Assembly (NCBI GenBank): GCA_934725285.1
Contig: CAKVBK010000074.1
Location: 1-8,869, forward strand
Reading direction: 5' to 3'
DNA length: 8,869 bases
DNA from: an uncultured Bacteroidales bacterium
GTDB lineage: Bacteria; Bacteroidota; Bacteroidia; Bacteroidales; UBA932
Shown: positions 1-6,165 of the stretch, piece by piece
Numbering within the stretch: position 1 is the first letter of the stretch
How the letters are laid out: each line of letters begins with the position of its first letter
Notes under the pieces: generated by a model
The model's database searches: none
Seen by the model: only the letters and a program-made list of their open reading frames with translations
What the model was told of the DNA's origin: nothing
Position numbers and translations under genes: made by a program

Positions 1-77
1 TCAAAGACATCCCTAAGGACTGGAAATGCCCGGTCTGCGGAGCCTCGAAATCCGATTTCGCGGAATATTCGGAATAA
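1..77 (+). CDS. Rubredoxin, C-terminal end (5' truncated by window edge)
   Basis: Only the last 24 codons plus part of one more are present, read from base 3 to the TAA at 75-77. The peptide has the signature of the second iron-binding loop of rubredoxin, I-P-x-D-W-x-C-P-V-C-G-A, followed by the usual D-F-x acidic tail. In this family two C-P-x-C-G loops bind one Fe in an FeS4 centre and the protein carries single electrons in the cytoplasm, in anaerobes often to oxygen- or peroxide-detoxifying enzymes. The first C-x-x-C loop lies outside the window, so a stand-alone rubredoxin of about 54 residues cannot be told from a rubredoxin domain at the end of a larger protein. A perfect stem-loop starts 20 bases after the stop. 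Confidence 0.9.
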   Translation, partial: KDIPKDWKCPVCGASKSDFAEYSE

Positions 78-97
78 ATTCCTAAGAGTGGTTTTAG

Positions 98-141
98 AAT
101 TAGAAATGGTGGCGGACTGATGCCCGCCACCATTTCTAATT
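98..141 (+). terminator. 18-bp perfect stem-loop after the rubredoxin gene
   Basis: Bases 98-115 are the exact reverse complement of 124-141, giving an 18-bp stem with an 8-base loop (116-123). It lies between the rubredoxin stop and the 3' end of the convergent lipoprotein gene, where a terminator is expected. There is no U-run on the + side (TGTGAG follows) and only CTAAAAC on the - side, so it is not a textbook intrinsic terminator. It could equally be a stabilising 3'-end structure used by both transcripts. Confidence 0.6.
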
Positions 142-163
142 GTGAGACTCATGAAACTGAATT

Positions 164-193
164 GAGCCGGTCTGGTATAATCCAAACCGGCTC
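164..193 (-). terminator. Stem-loop just downstream of the lipoprotein gene
   Basis: Arms 164-175 and 182-193 form a 12-bp stem with a 6-base loop, 18 bases beyond the lipoprotein stop. On the + strand the arms have one C/A mismatch. On the - strand the same position is a G-U pair, so the RNA made from the lipoprotein gene folds without a break. This favours a role at the 3' end of that transcript. Only a short, interrupted T-rich stretch follows (CAATTCAGTTTC), so termination would be weak or factor-assisted. Confidence 0.55.
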
Positions 194-211
194 TATCATA
201 TCACAAGAATG

Positions 212-2311
212 TTATTTGTCCCTTACGCAGCGGACCTGAAGGCCTTGGTTCGAATCAACTCCTGATGCATTCACCTTTGCCTCGGCGGTTTCCGACGTGA
301 AGAACCATAGGAAATACTTGTATTTTCCCGCCTGAGTTCCAGGTGTACTGGTCCAAGCGAAGATTCTGCCCGCCATCATAACGCCGCTGCCACTCTTGGA
401 GAACTGTCCTGAAGCAGCCAGATAAACATTTTGGTCTCCATCCGAACACATACGGTAGACACCATTCTCCCATTCCTTGCTTCCTCCTTTGGTTAGATTC
501 AGGAATTCTTCCTCTGTTGGAAGTCGCCAAGTGCCGGCAGGAAGGACAAGAGAGCAAGGATCCACTTCGTTTGATTGGATATCAGCATACTTAATTGTAG
601 TCTCCTCCGGCCCGTATGCCTTTCCAGGATATTTTGTGGAAGAAGACAAACTCTGTCCAAGATCCACCCCATAGCGGCTCTTCCACTTGAAGAACATGCC
701 GACCTCCTTTGGTTCCGCGAATGTGTAGGCTCCATCCTTGACAGTCAGGTAGCCGGGACTCCAAATCACCGAGAAGCCCTCCAGTTTAGGGGCTGCGGCC
801 TGAACCACCGTCTTGCCTGTGTTCTCACCGTTGACATAGATGAAAAGAACGCGTTCATCGGTGGTGCTGGTGTTCTCAGGAATGGCGAATGAGACAACCG
901 GAAGTGACTTGGAAGCGCTTTCAGTCTTTGAGTAACCATCATTGCTCTTGACCTCGACAGGAACATCGCTCAGATCAGTGTCAACACTTACCGTAAGGTT
1001 AAACGCAGTATGGTCGTGCTTGGCCGGAGAATGACCTGCATAGAAAGCATAATTCGCGATCGCCGGCTGGACGAATGACTTTCCGGTGTACTTGCCATTG
1101 ACGAAAATCTTCCAAGTCTTGTTCTGCTTGCTGTCGTTTGGCTTCATCTTGAATTTCACTGTGGTAACATTCTGGGTACAGCTCATCTTGGTCTCATCGT
1201 TGAAATCTGACAGAAGCGTCACTTCATAAAGAGCAAACTCACCAGGATCCGTAACCACCTCAAGTTCAAATTCCTTGTAGTCATCTACAGTCTCCGGAGA
1301 GTATGACACAAGGCTCGGCTGCCTGATGTTCTTCACGCAGCGGACAGAGGCAAGATTAGTGTTGGACAGATCGTAGTAGATCATCGAATATTCATCACTC
1401 ACGACATAAATGGAATGGTCGCCATCAAAGCTCTCGCCATCAAGCCAATAAGCGCCGTAGGAATTCTTCATGGAGATTGTTCCGTCCGCCTTTGACATCG
1501 TTCCGGCATAAGGCAGGAAGAAATCACAATTCTTGAAGCCTACACCTTTCACTCCGTTCAAAATGTGCTCGTTGTCAAGATCTTCTTGATAGTAAAGGTA
1601 ATACGCCTCCTCGTAGGTAGGAAGCCTGAGCCCGGGATCAACCTTGGCGCAAGGGTCATCGGACGGGTCATTCTCCGGGATGGCGGACAGATCGATCTTG
1701 ACACGTGCCGGAGTGTAGGCCACGCCGTCATAGATGTCTGGCTCCGAGCTGACTCCATAACTGCTTCCTTTCTTGAAGTACAGCCCTGCATCGGACATAT
1801 TCTCGGCAATCACGAACTTGCCGTCCTTCAAGGTAATGTTGCCCTTGGCCCAATAAAAATCCTCGATCAGGACAAGAGCGGCGTCCTGGTTGGCCGAAGC
1901 GACCTCTTTCCAGACTACGTCTGAAGACGGCTCATCGTCATAATTCTCCGGAGCCGGAGTGAAGGCCGCCTCAACCGTGATCCTGCGCGTGTTCTCGGTG
2001 TAGTTTGCCGGAACAGTAATCTCCACCTCATCAGTCTTGGAAGTGACCTCTACAGGCTCGCCGGTCGCGTCCCCAACGTTCACCCTGTACTTCCAAGCCA
2101 GGAAAACCGGCTCACTGGCCCGGGTAAGTTTCACGGTGTCTGCCGCAAAAGAGAACCTGAACGTGCCACCGTTGAAAGAGATTGTCTCAGGAAAATCTGA
2201 CTTCTCATAAGACGTTTGGACATACTCCACGCTGACTTCCTCCTTCCCGCAGGAAAACAGCGACACTGACAGCGCCGCGGCTGCCAGCAAAAACAAAACA
2301 TTTTTACTCAT
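212..2311 (-). CDS. Surface-type lipoprotein with three Ig-like segments and two FISUMP-like domains
   Basis: The 699-residue product starts with a lipoprotein signal: K at residue 3, a hydrophobic core to about residue 18 and the lipobox L-F-S-C with Cys21. Residues 22-25 (G-K-E-E) fit the lipoprotein export signal described in Bacteroidota, so exposure on the outer face of the outer membrane is inferred. About 25-116 is a beta-rich, BACON-like Ig segment. About 150-330 and 510-697 are two related domains, each with K-D-G, Y-G-V, D-P-C, (L/W)-R-L-P-T-x-E-E and a closing V-R-C-V-(K/R). This pattern is typical of the FISUMP (Fibrobacter succinogenes major paralogous)/DUF1566-like lectin-fold group. 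Two more Ig-like units (about 331-416 and 417-505) each end in V-N-G-x-x-T-G-K-x-x-V-Q. No catalytic residues or ligand are evident; binding or adhesion is a guess. ATG at 2309-2311 has no Shine-Dalgarno, as is usual in the phylum. It appears to be monocistronic. Confidence 0.9.
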   Translation of the reverse strand: MSKNVLFLLAAAALSVSLFSCGKEEVSVEYVQTSYEKSDFPETISFNGGTFRFSFAADTVKLTRASEPVFLAWKYRVNVGDATGEPVEVTSKTDEVEITVPANYTENTRRITVEAAFTPAPENYDDEPSSDVVWKEVASANQDAALVLIEDFYWAKGNITLKDGKFVIAENMSDAGLYFKKGSSYGVSSEPDIYDGVAYTPARVKIDLSAIPENDPSDDPCAKVDPGLRLPTYEEAYYLYYQEDLDNEHILNGVKGVGFKNCDFFLPYAGTMSKADGTISMKNSYGAYWLDGESFDGDHSIYVVSDEYSMIYYDLSNTNLASVRCVKNIRQPSLVSYSPETVDDYKEFELEVVTDPGEFALYEVTLLSDFNDETKMSCTQNVTTVKFKMKPNDSKQNKTWKIFVNGKYTGKSFVQPAIANYAFYAGHSPAKHDHTAFNLTVSVDTDLSDVPVEVKSNDGYSKTESASKSLPVVSFAIPENTSTTDERVLFIYVNGENTGKTVVQAAAPKLEGFSVIWSPGYLTVKDGAYTFAEPKEVGMFFKWKSRYGVDLGQSLSSSTKYPGKAYGPEETTIKYADIQSNEVDPCSLVLPAGTWRLPTEEEFLNLTKGGSKEWENGVYRMCSDGDQNVYLAASGQFSKSGSGVMMAGRIFAWTSTPGTQAGKYKYFLWFFTSETAEAKVNASGVDSNQGLQVRCVRDK

Positions 2312-2362
2312 CAGTTATTTAGTTAGTATTTCGTTTATCCGTTAAATATACTATTGTTCCTA

Positions 2363-2392
2363 CAAATATAGTCATTTTCAAAGAAACCCAAA
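2363..2392 (-). promoter_or_regulatory. Bacteroidota-type promoter for the lipoprotein gene
   Basis: Read on the - strand, TATATTTG (2370 to 2363) matches the -7 consensus TAnnTTTG, and TTTG (2392 to 2389) lies 18 bases upstream as the -33 element, one base short of the usual 19-21. Transcription would start near 2356, giving a leader of about 45 bases before the ATG. The element lies in the 142-bp gap shared with the divergent thioredoxin gene. Confidence 0.6.
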
Positions 2393-2453
2393 TTCCGTCC
2401 GAACTGTCGGATAATCACAAATATTCGTTAACTTGCGCAAAATATTCATAAAT

Positions 2454-3041
2454 ATGAGAAAGACTGTCACAATTATTACCATGGCGATGCTGACGCTTGG
2501 CATTTCATTATCAGCGGGCGCGCAAGACAAAAACAAGTCAGAGAACTTGGAGATAGAAAGGATCAAGCAAGAGAGTTCCATCCTCAAGGAAGGTGACAAG
2601 GCTGCTGATTTCACCGGAAAGAAATTCTCCGGCGGCACGTTCAACCTTTCCGGCCATAAGGGGAAGGTCATCTTGTTGCTTTTCTGGGGCAGCTGGTGCC
2701 CTCCTTGCAGACACGAGCTGAGGCCTGAGAACCTTCCCGCCACGCTGAAGGAGTTCAGAGACAACCATGATCTCGTCTTCCAGCCAATCGCTTACAAGGA
2801 CACAAGGGTGACTCTTGACAAGTTCTTCAAAGGCGAGGAAGGCAGGACGATATATTCATACCTCAAGCCGCTGACGCTGGTCGATGAGGACAAAAGCATA
2901 TTCAATCTTTATGCGAAGTCTGGAGTTCCCCGCAGTGTGATCATCGGAAAGGACGGTGTGATCGCATACGTTGGACTCGGGTCTTCGGAGGAGGGACTCA
3001 AGGAGATTGCCGTGACACTTCGCAAGGAACTGGCTAAATAG
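2454..3041 (+). CDS. Exported TlpA/ResA-like thiol-disulfide oxidoreductase
   Basis: The 195-residue product has an N-terminal signal peptide: K at residue 3, a hydrophobic stretch to about residue 20, and likely cleavage after A-G-A, before Q-D. A thioredoxin fold of the AhpC-TSA/Redoxin (TlpA) type follows. Residues 78-85 carry F-W-G-S-W-C-P-P-C, with redox Cys82 and Cys85 after the usual beta strand G-K-V-I-L-L-L-F-W. The cis-Pro loop is G-V-P-R-S-V-I (about 157-163), followed by the family's I-x-K-D-G turn. Such proteins reduce or isomerise disulfides in the cell envelope, for example in cytochrome c maturation, or act in redox stress; the partner is not shown here. I chose ATG 2454 because the in-frame TTG at 2433 would add seven residues before the natural signal peptide. 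The gene ends 8 bases from the stop of the convergent flavoprotein gene. No clear promoter was found. Confidence 0.9.
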   Translation: MRKTVTIITMAMLTLGISLSAGAQDKNKSENLEIERIKQESSILKEGDKAADFTGKKFSGGTFNLSGHKGKVILLLFWGSWCPPCRHELRPENLPATLKEFRDNHDLVFQPIAYKDTRVTLDKFFKGEEGRTIYSYLKPLTLVDEDKSIFNLYAKSGVPRSVIIGKDGVIAYVGLGSSEEGLKEIAVTLRKELAK

Positions 3042-3049
3042 AAGCGTCG

Positions 3050-4387
3050 TCAAAGTGTGGCGATGGACCTGGCGACAGTATATCCTGTCGTCCAAGCGGC
3101 CTGCAGGTTGAAGCCGCCAGTGATCGCATCGATGTCAAGGACTTCCCCGGCGAAATAGAGGCCTGGATAAGTCTTGCACTCTAGTGTGCCGAGATTGATG
3201 TTTGACAAAGCGACACCGCCGCAAGTGACGAATTCTTCCTTGAAACGACTCTTGCCGCGGATTTGGTACTCATCGTTGACCAAGGTGTTCACGAGGCGGT
3301 TCATTCCTTTGGAGCCAAGTTCGGCCCAACGGGAGTCCTCTCTGATTCCTGACTTGGAGATCAGATAGTTCCAAAGCCTTGACGGCAATTCGGACGGGTG
3401 GGTGTTGAGAATCAGTTTCTGGTGGTTGTCCTTTGAAAGCGACAAGATTCTGTCACGGACCGTCTGTTCGCCGGCGTCACCGAACCAATTCACTGAAAGC
3501 GTAGCTGAATATTCATTTTCAGCGAGATAGAGTGCGGCATAAGAGGAGAGCTTCAGGATTGCAGGGCCACTCATGCCCCAGTGGGTTATAAGGAGCGGGC
3601 CTGAGGCTTTGAATTTCGTCCCGGACAAGGACGCGACCGCGTTCTCGACCACGGTTCCCATCAACTCGCGGACTGTGTCTCCAGGGAGGTTAAAAGTGAA
3701 GAGAGACGGAACCGGAGGAATGATTTCCAGATCCAGACCGTCAAGCATTCCGAGGCCCGAAAGTTTCGGGCTGCCGCCGGTGGTCACCACCACGATGTCG
3801 GCCGGATATTCATGATTATCCTGTCGCTGTGGCTTCTGTGGCATCGGCCCTTCGACAAGCTCAGGGACCGAATTTACTGGCTCAGGGGCCGGACAAACTG
3901 GTCGCTGAACCTGTCGAAGCGACTGTCTTCCGGAAAATTCAGTAGAGATCGTGTAACCGCCTTCCCGGCGTGGAAGTATTCCCGTAACTTTATGCCTTGT
4001 ATGAAGCACGACTCCCGCCTGACGCATTCGGGTCAGCAGCGTGCCAACGATCTCCATTGCGTCCTGAGATGCGGGGAAAACACAATGGTCCTCCTGAAGA
4101 ACCAGTTTGACCCCCTCATTCTCGAACCACTGCCATGTGCTTCGCTGGTCAAAGGTACGGAACAGACGCTTCATCAGTTTGTCTCCGCGGGGATACGCTG
4201 TTGAAAGTGAGTATATCCCCTCAAAGGAATTTGTAAGGTTGCATCGTCCTCCCCCGGTTATCGCCACCTTTGCCAAAGCCTTCGGCCCAGCCTCAAACAC
4301 ATCCACCGAAGCGGAAGGCATCCTCCGTTTCAACTCAATGGCGCAGAAACACCCCGCCGCCCCGGCTCCGACAACAGCAATCTTCAT
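3050..4387 (-). CDS. HI0933/YhiN/BaiN-family NAD(P)/FAD-dependent oxidoreductase with in-frame insertion
   Basis: The 445-residue flavoprotein belongs to the HI0933-like family (TIGR00275/PF03486). It opens with a dinucleotide-binding G-A-G-A-A-G (residues 7-12), then the family hallmark G-G-G-R-C-N-L-T-N (45-53), T-T-G-G-S-P (202-207), W-G-M-S-G-P-A-I-L-K (270-279) and the C-terminal FAD motif F-A-G-E-V-L-D-I-D-A-I-T-G-G-F-N (412-427). The family is annotated variously as aminoacetone oxidase-like or as BaiN (a bile-acid 7-dehydroxylation reductase in Clostridium scindens). The substrate cannot be inferred here, since nearly all Bacteroidota carry such a gene outside any bile-acid operon. 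The protein is about 40 residues longer than typical. The extra part (about 154-196) is Pro/Gln-rich and encoded by an inverted-repeat element (3846-3923), lying in a loop just before the T-T-G-G motif, so the enzyme may remain active. The ATG is at 4385-4387. Confidence 0.9.
   Translation of the reverse strand: MKIAVVGAGAAGCFCAIELKRRMPSASVDVFEAGPKALAKVAITGGGRCNLTNSFEGIYSLSTAYPRGDKLMKRLFRTFDQRSTWQWFENEGVKLVLQEDHCVFPASQDAMEIVGTLLTRMRQAGVVLHTRHKVTGILPRREGGYTISTEFSGRQSLRQVQRPVCPAPEPVNSVPELVEGPMPQKPQRQDNHEYPADIVVVTTGGSPKLSGLGMLDGLDLEIIPPVPSLFTFNLPGDTVRELMGTVVENAVASLSGTKFKASGPLLITHWGMSGPAILKLSSYAALYLAENEYSATLSVNWFGDAGEQTVRDRILSLSKDNHQKLILNTHPSELPSRLWNYLISKSGIREDSRWAELGSKGMNRLVNTLVNDEYQIRGKSRFKEEFVTCGGVALSNINLGTLECKTYPGLYFAGEVLDIDAITGGFNLQAAWTTGYTVARSIATL
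3846..3923. repeat. Inverted-repeat element inserted in frame in the flavoprotein gene
   Basis: Two 24-base arms, 3846-3869 and 3900-3923, are inverted copies matching at 19 of 24 positions around a 30-base centre. The core of the left arm is TTCGACAAGCTCAGGGACC. Read in the gene's frame, one arm gives S-L-R-Q-V-Q-R-P and the other S-V-P-E-L-V-E-G-P. From memory, peptide strings of this kind (LRQAQRP, PELVEG) recur in unrelated proteins across many genomes and mark a dispersed palindromic repeat; I could not verify this. The insertion keeps the reading frame and adds no stop codon. Confidence 0.7.
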
Positions 4388-4391
4388 ACTG

Positions 4392-4423
4392 CAAACCTAC
4401 ACAAAATAATTGACATAAATAAA
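4392..4423 (-). promoter_or_regulatory. Possible promoter for the flavoprotein gene
   Basis: On the - strand TAGGTTTG (4399 to 4392) matches the -7 consensus TAnnTTTG, with TTTA (4423 to 4420) 20 bases upstream as an imperfect -33 element. The -7 box ends only four bases before the ATG, so the transcript would be leaderless or the match is by chance. A TATTTTG at 4409-4403 is one base short of the consensus. Confidence 0.3.
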
Positions 4424-4448
4424 TGAATATCCCATACAACCAATCGGA

Positions 4449-4731
4449 GCGTAGCGACGCAAGGGGTTTGGGGAATACGGTCCCCAATGCCCCACCGGGG
4501 CCGTCACGAAGTGACTGGGGGTTAAAGGTACAGCGCACGCAGTGCGTAGCGACGCAAGGGGTTTGGGGAATACGGTCCCCAATGCCCCACCGGGGCCGTC
4601 ACGAAGTGACTGGGGGTTAAAGGTACAGCGCACGCAGTGCGTAGCGACGCAAGGGGTTTGGGGAATACGGTCTCCAATGCCCCACGGGGGCCGTCACGAA
4701 GTGACAGGGGGTTATAAGGAATATTGCGCAC
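4449..4731. repeat. Three tandem copies of a 95-bp hairpin-rich repeat
   Basis: Copies start at 4449, 4544 and 4639. The first two are identical over 95 bases. The third differs at a few positions and degenerates after about 4712, with similarity ending near 4731. Each unit contains several short inverted repeats; in copy 1 these are TTGGGGA/TCCCCAA (4468-4487, 6-base loop), GCCCC/GGGGC (4489-4501, loop ACC) and GTCAC/GTGAC (4503-4515, loop GAA), plus GCGT/ACGC at the unit start. A GCGCAC/GTGCGT hairpin spans each junction. In copy 3 one stem change is C to T, which keeps a G-U pair in + strand RNA. The array fills the divergent gap between the flavoprotein and MATE genes and encodes nothing convincing. 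Confidence 0.9.
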
Positions 4732-4745
4732 TTGTGCGTAATATT
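4720..4745. promoter_or_regulatory. 26-bp palindrome touching the -33 box of the MATE promoter
   Basis: AATATTGCGCAC (4720-4731) and GTGCGTAATATT (4734-4745) are inverted 12-base arms separated by TT, with one substitution that is a G-U pair in + strand RNA. The right arm ends on the first base of the -33 TTTG of the promoter at 4745-4775. The size, symmetry and place suit an operator for a dimeric regulator of the efflux gene. It may instead be the last, altered form of the GCGCAC/GTGCGT hairpin at the junctions of the adjacent 95-bp repeats. Confidence 0.45.
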
Positions 4746-4775
4746 TTGCCGATTGCCTTTTAGTAAATATCTTTG
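4745..4775 (+). promoter_or_regulatory. Consensus Bacteroidota promoter for the MATE-DUF3737 pair
   Basis: TTTG (4745-4748), 19 bases, then TATCTTTG (4768-4775) is an exact match to the sigma-ABfr consensus TTTG-N19-21-TAnnTTTG. The same two boxes with the same spacing serve the tRNA-Phe gene in this window. Transcription would start about 5-7 bases after 4775, only a few bases before the ATG at 4785. Confidence 0.8.
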
Positions 4776-4784
4776 TCAAGATTT

Positions 4785-6161
4785 ATGGCCACAGGACAGA
4801 AAGACATACTCCTCGGGATGATCAGAAAGGGTCAGGCGATGACCCTTGGACAGCAGATTCGGCTCACGATTCTGCTGAGCCTTCCTGCCATCGCCGCCCA
4901 GTTTTCCTCAGTTCTGATGCAGTACATCGATGCCGGAATGGTCGGCCACCTCGGAGCCAACCAGTCCGCGTCAATAGGACTGGTCGCCACGACGACATGG
5001 ATAATGGGCGGATTCCAGTCCGGAGCGAGCGCCGGATTCTCAGTCCAGATCGCCCACCTTTGCGGAGCGCAGGATTTCAAGGGTGCCAGAGCCGTGATGA
5101 GGCAAGGGCTCACCACAGTATTCATCATCGGACTGGTTCTCGCCGTGATCGGTGTAGGCATCAGCGGAGCGCTCCCCCACTGGCTTGGCGGGACACCGGA
5201 GATAAATGAGGACGCATCGGAATATTTCTGGATATATTCAGCATTCATCCCCATAGGAGCGGTAGGCTGGGCGGCAAACTCGATGCTTCAAGCCAGCGGC
5301 AATATGAAGATTCCGAGCCTGATGTACACCGGGATGTGCGCCCTTGACGTGGTATTCAACTACATATTCATTTACATCTATGGGATGGGCGTGGCAGGAG
5401 CCGCGCTAGGCACAGGTGCGGCGCAGGTCGTCACCTCCATATTCGTGATCTGGTATATTCTCAGGCGTTCCAAAGAATTGAATATAAAGGGAGAACAAGG
5501 TACGTTCGTCCCTCAGCGCAAAACTGTGCGCAACGCTTGGGGAATAACCGCACCGATGTGGCTCCAGAACATCATCATGAGAGGATCACACATCATGAGC
5601 ACCATCATCGTGGCACCTCTCGGTCCTATTTCCATAGCAGCCAACTCGCTGGCCATCATCGCTGAAAGCTTCTGCTACATGCCGGGCTACGGAATCGAGG
5701 AGGCGGCCACAACCCTTGTCGGCCAGAGCCTCGGAGCCAAACGCCGGGAAGTCGCCAAGCGGTTCTCGCAGATCACCATGCTGATGGCGGCCGGCATCAT
5801 GACCGTGCTGGGAGCGTTGATGTTCATCTTCGCGACCGACCTTATGATGCTTTTAAGCTCCGACCCTGATGTCATCGCGTTGGGGGCCAAGGTACTGAGG
5901 ATCGAAGCGTTCGCCGAGACATTGTACGCCTTCTCCATCGCAGGCTACGGCTCATGCGTCGGCGGAGGTGACACCCTTGTCCCGAGTGTGATAAACTTCG
6001 GAAGCATGTGGGTGATCCGCATCGGCTTGGCACTGATTTTGACGCCTCGGATGGGGCTCGTCGGCTACTGGATAGCGATGTGCATTGAACTGAACTTCCG
6101 CGGGCTGCTCTTCTACTGGAGGCTGCGCGGCGAGAAATGGATGAAACTAAAAATCACTTGA
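4785..6161 (+). CDS. MATE family multidrug/metabolite efflux transporter
   Basis: The 458-residue integral membrane protein has the length and two-lobe layout of MATE transporters, with two MatE halves (about residues 25-230 and 250-450) and about 12 hydrophobic segments. Landmarks are M-Q-Y-I-D-A-G-M-V-G-H-L-G (45-57), M-L-Q-A-S-G-N (167-173) and, in the second half, G-G-G-D-T-L-V-P-S (393-401) and Y-G-I-E-E-A-A-T-T-L-V-G-Q (302-314). Members export cationic drugs or metabolites across the inner membrane in exchange for Na+ or H+. The substrate here is unknown. ATG 4785 is the first ATG after the promoter but leaves a leader of only a few bases; ATG 4818 or 4839, both upstream of the first membrane segment, would give a normal leader. 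TTG 4773 overlaps the -7 box and is unlikely. The stop lies 4 bases before the DUF3737 gene. Confidence 0.92.
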   Translation: MATGQKDILLGMIRKGQAMTLGQQIRLTILLSLPAIAAQFSSVLMQYIDAGMVGHLGANQSASIGLVATTTWIMGGFQSGASAGFSVQIAHLCGAQDFKGARAVMRQGLTTVFIIGLVLAVIGVGISGALPHWLGGTPEINEDASEYFWIYSAFIPIGAVGWAANSMLQASGNMKIPSLMYTGMCALDVVFNYIFIYIYGMGVAGAALGTGAAQVVTSIFVIWYILRRSKELNIKGEQGTFVPQRKTVRNAWGITAPMWLQNIIMRGSHIMSTIIVAPLGPISIAANSLAIIAESFCYMPGYGIEEAATTLVGQSLGAKRREVAKRFSQITMLMAAGIMTVLGALMFIFATDLMMLLSSDPDVIALGAKVLRIEAFAETLYAFSIAGYGSCVGGGDTLVPSVINFGSMWVIRIGLALILTPRMGLVGYWIAMCIELNFRGLLFYWRLRGEKWMKLKIT

Positions 6162-6165
6162 ATAT

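Noticed and set aside
255..1924. Several open frames within the lipoprotein gene on either strand
   Set aside because: The lipoprotein frame has a signal peptide, conserved motifs, promoter and terminator; the others have none.
2349..2356. TACTATTG as a -7 box for the TlpA-like gene
   Set aside because: One mismatch in the TTTG core and no convincing -33 element; too weak to annotate.
2433..2453. TTG start adding seven residues to the TlpA-like protein
   Set aside because: ATG 2454 begins a normal signal peptide (M-R-K then hydrophobic core); the added residues would place a second hydrophobic and charged start before it.
3428..3448. Peptide I-L-S-L-S-K-D in the flavoprotein, which resembles another reading of the palindromic repeat
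   Set aside because: The codons differ from the repeat (only about half the bases match) and there is no inverted partner; probably a coincidence of ordinary sequence.
4449..4731. CRISPR array
   Set aside because: The units are directly abutting with no unique spacers, the period is 95 bases and no cas genes are nearby.
4397..4779. Open frames on both strands across the 95-bp repeats, with repeated Ser/Arg/Pro-rich peptides
   Set aside because: They exist only because the repeat units are free of stops in those frames; the frame shifts between units (95 is not a multiple of 3), both strands are open, and no start signals or known domains are present.
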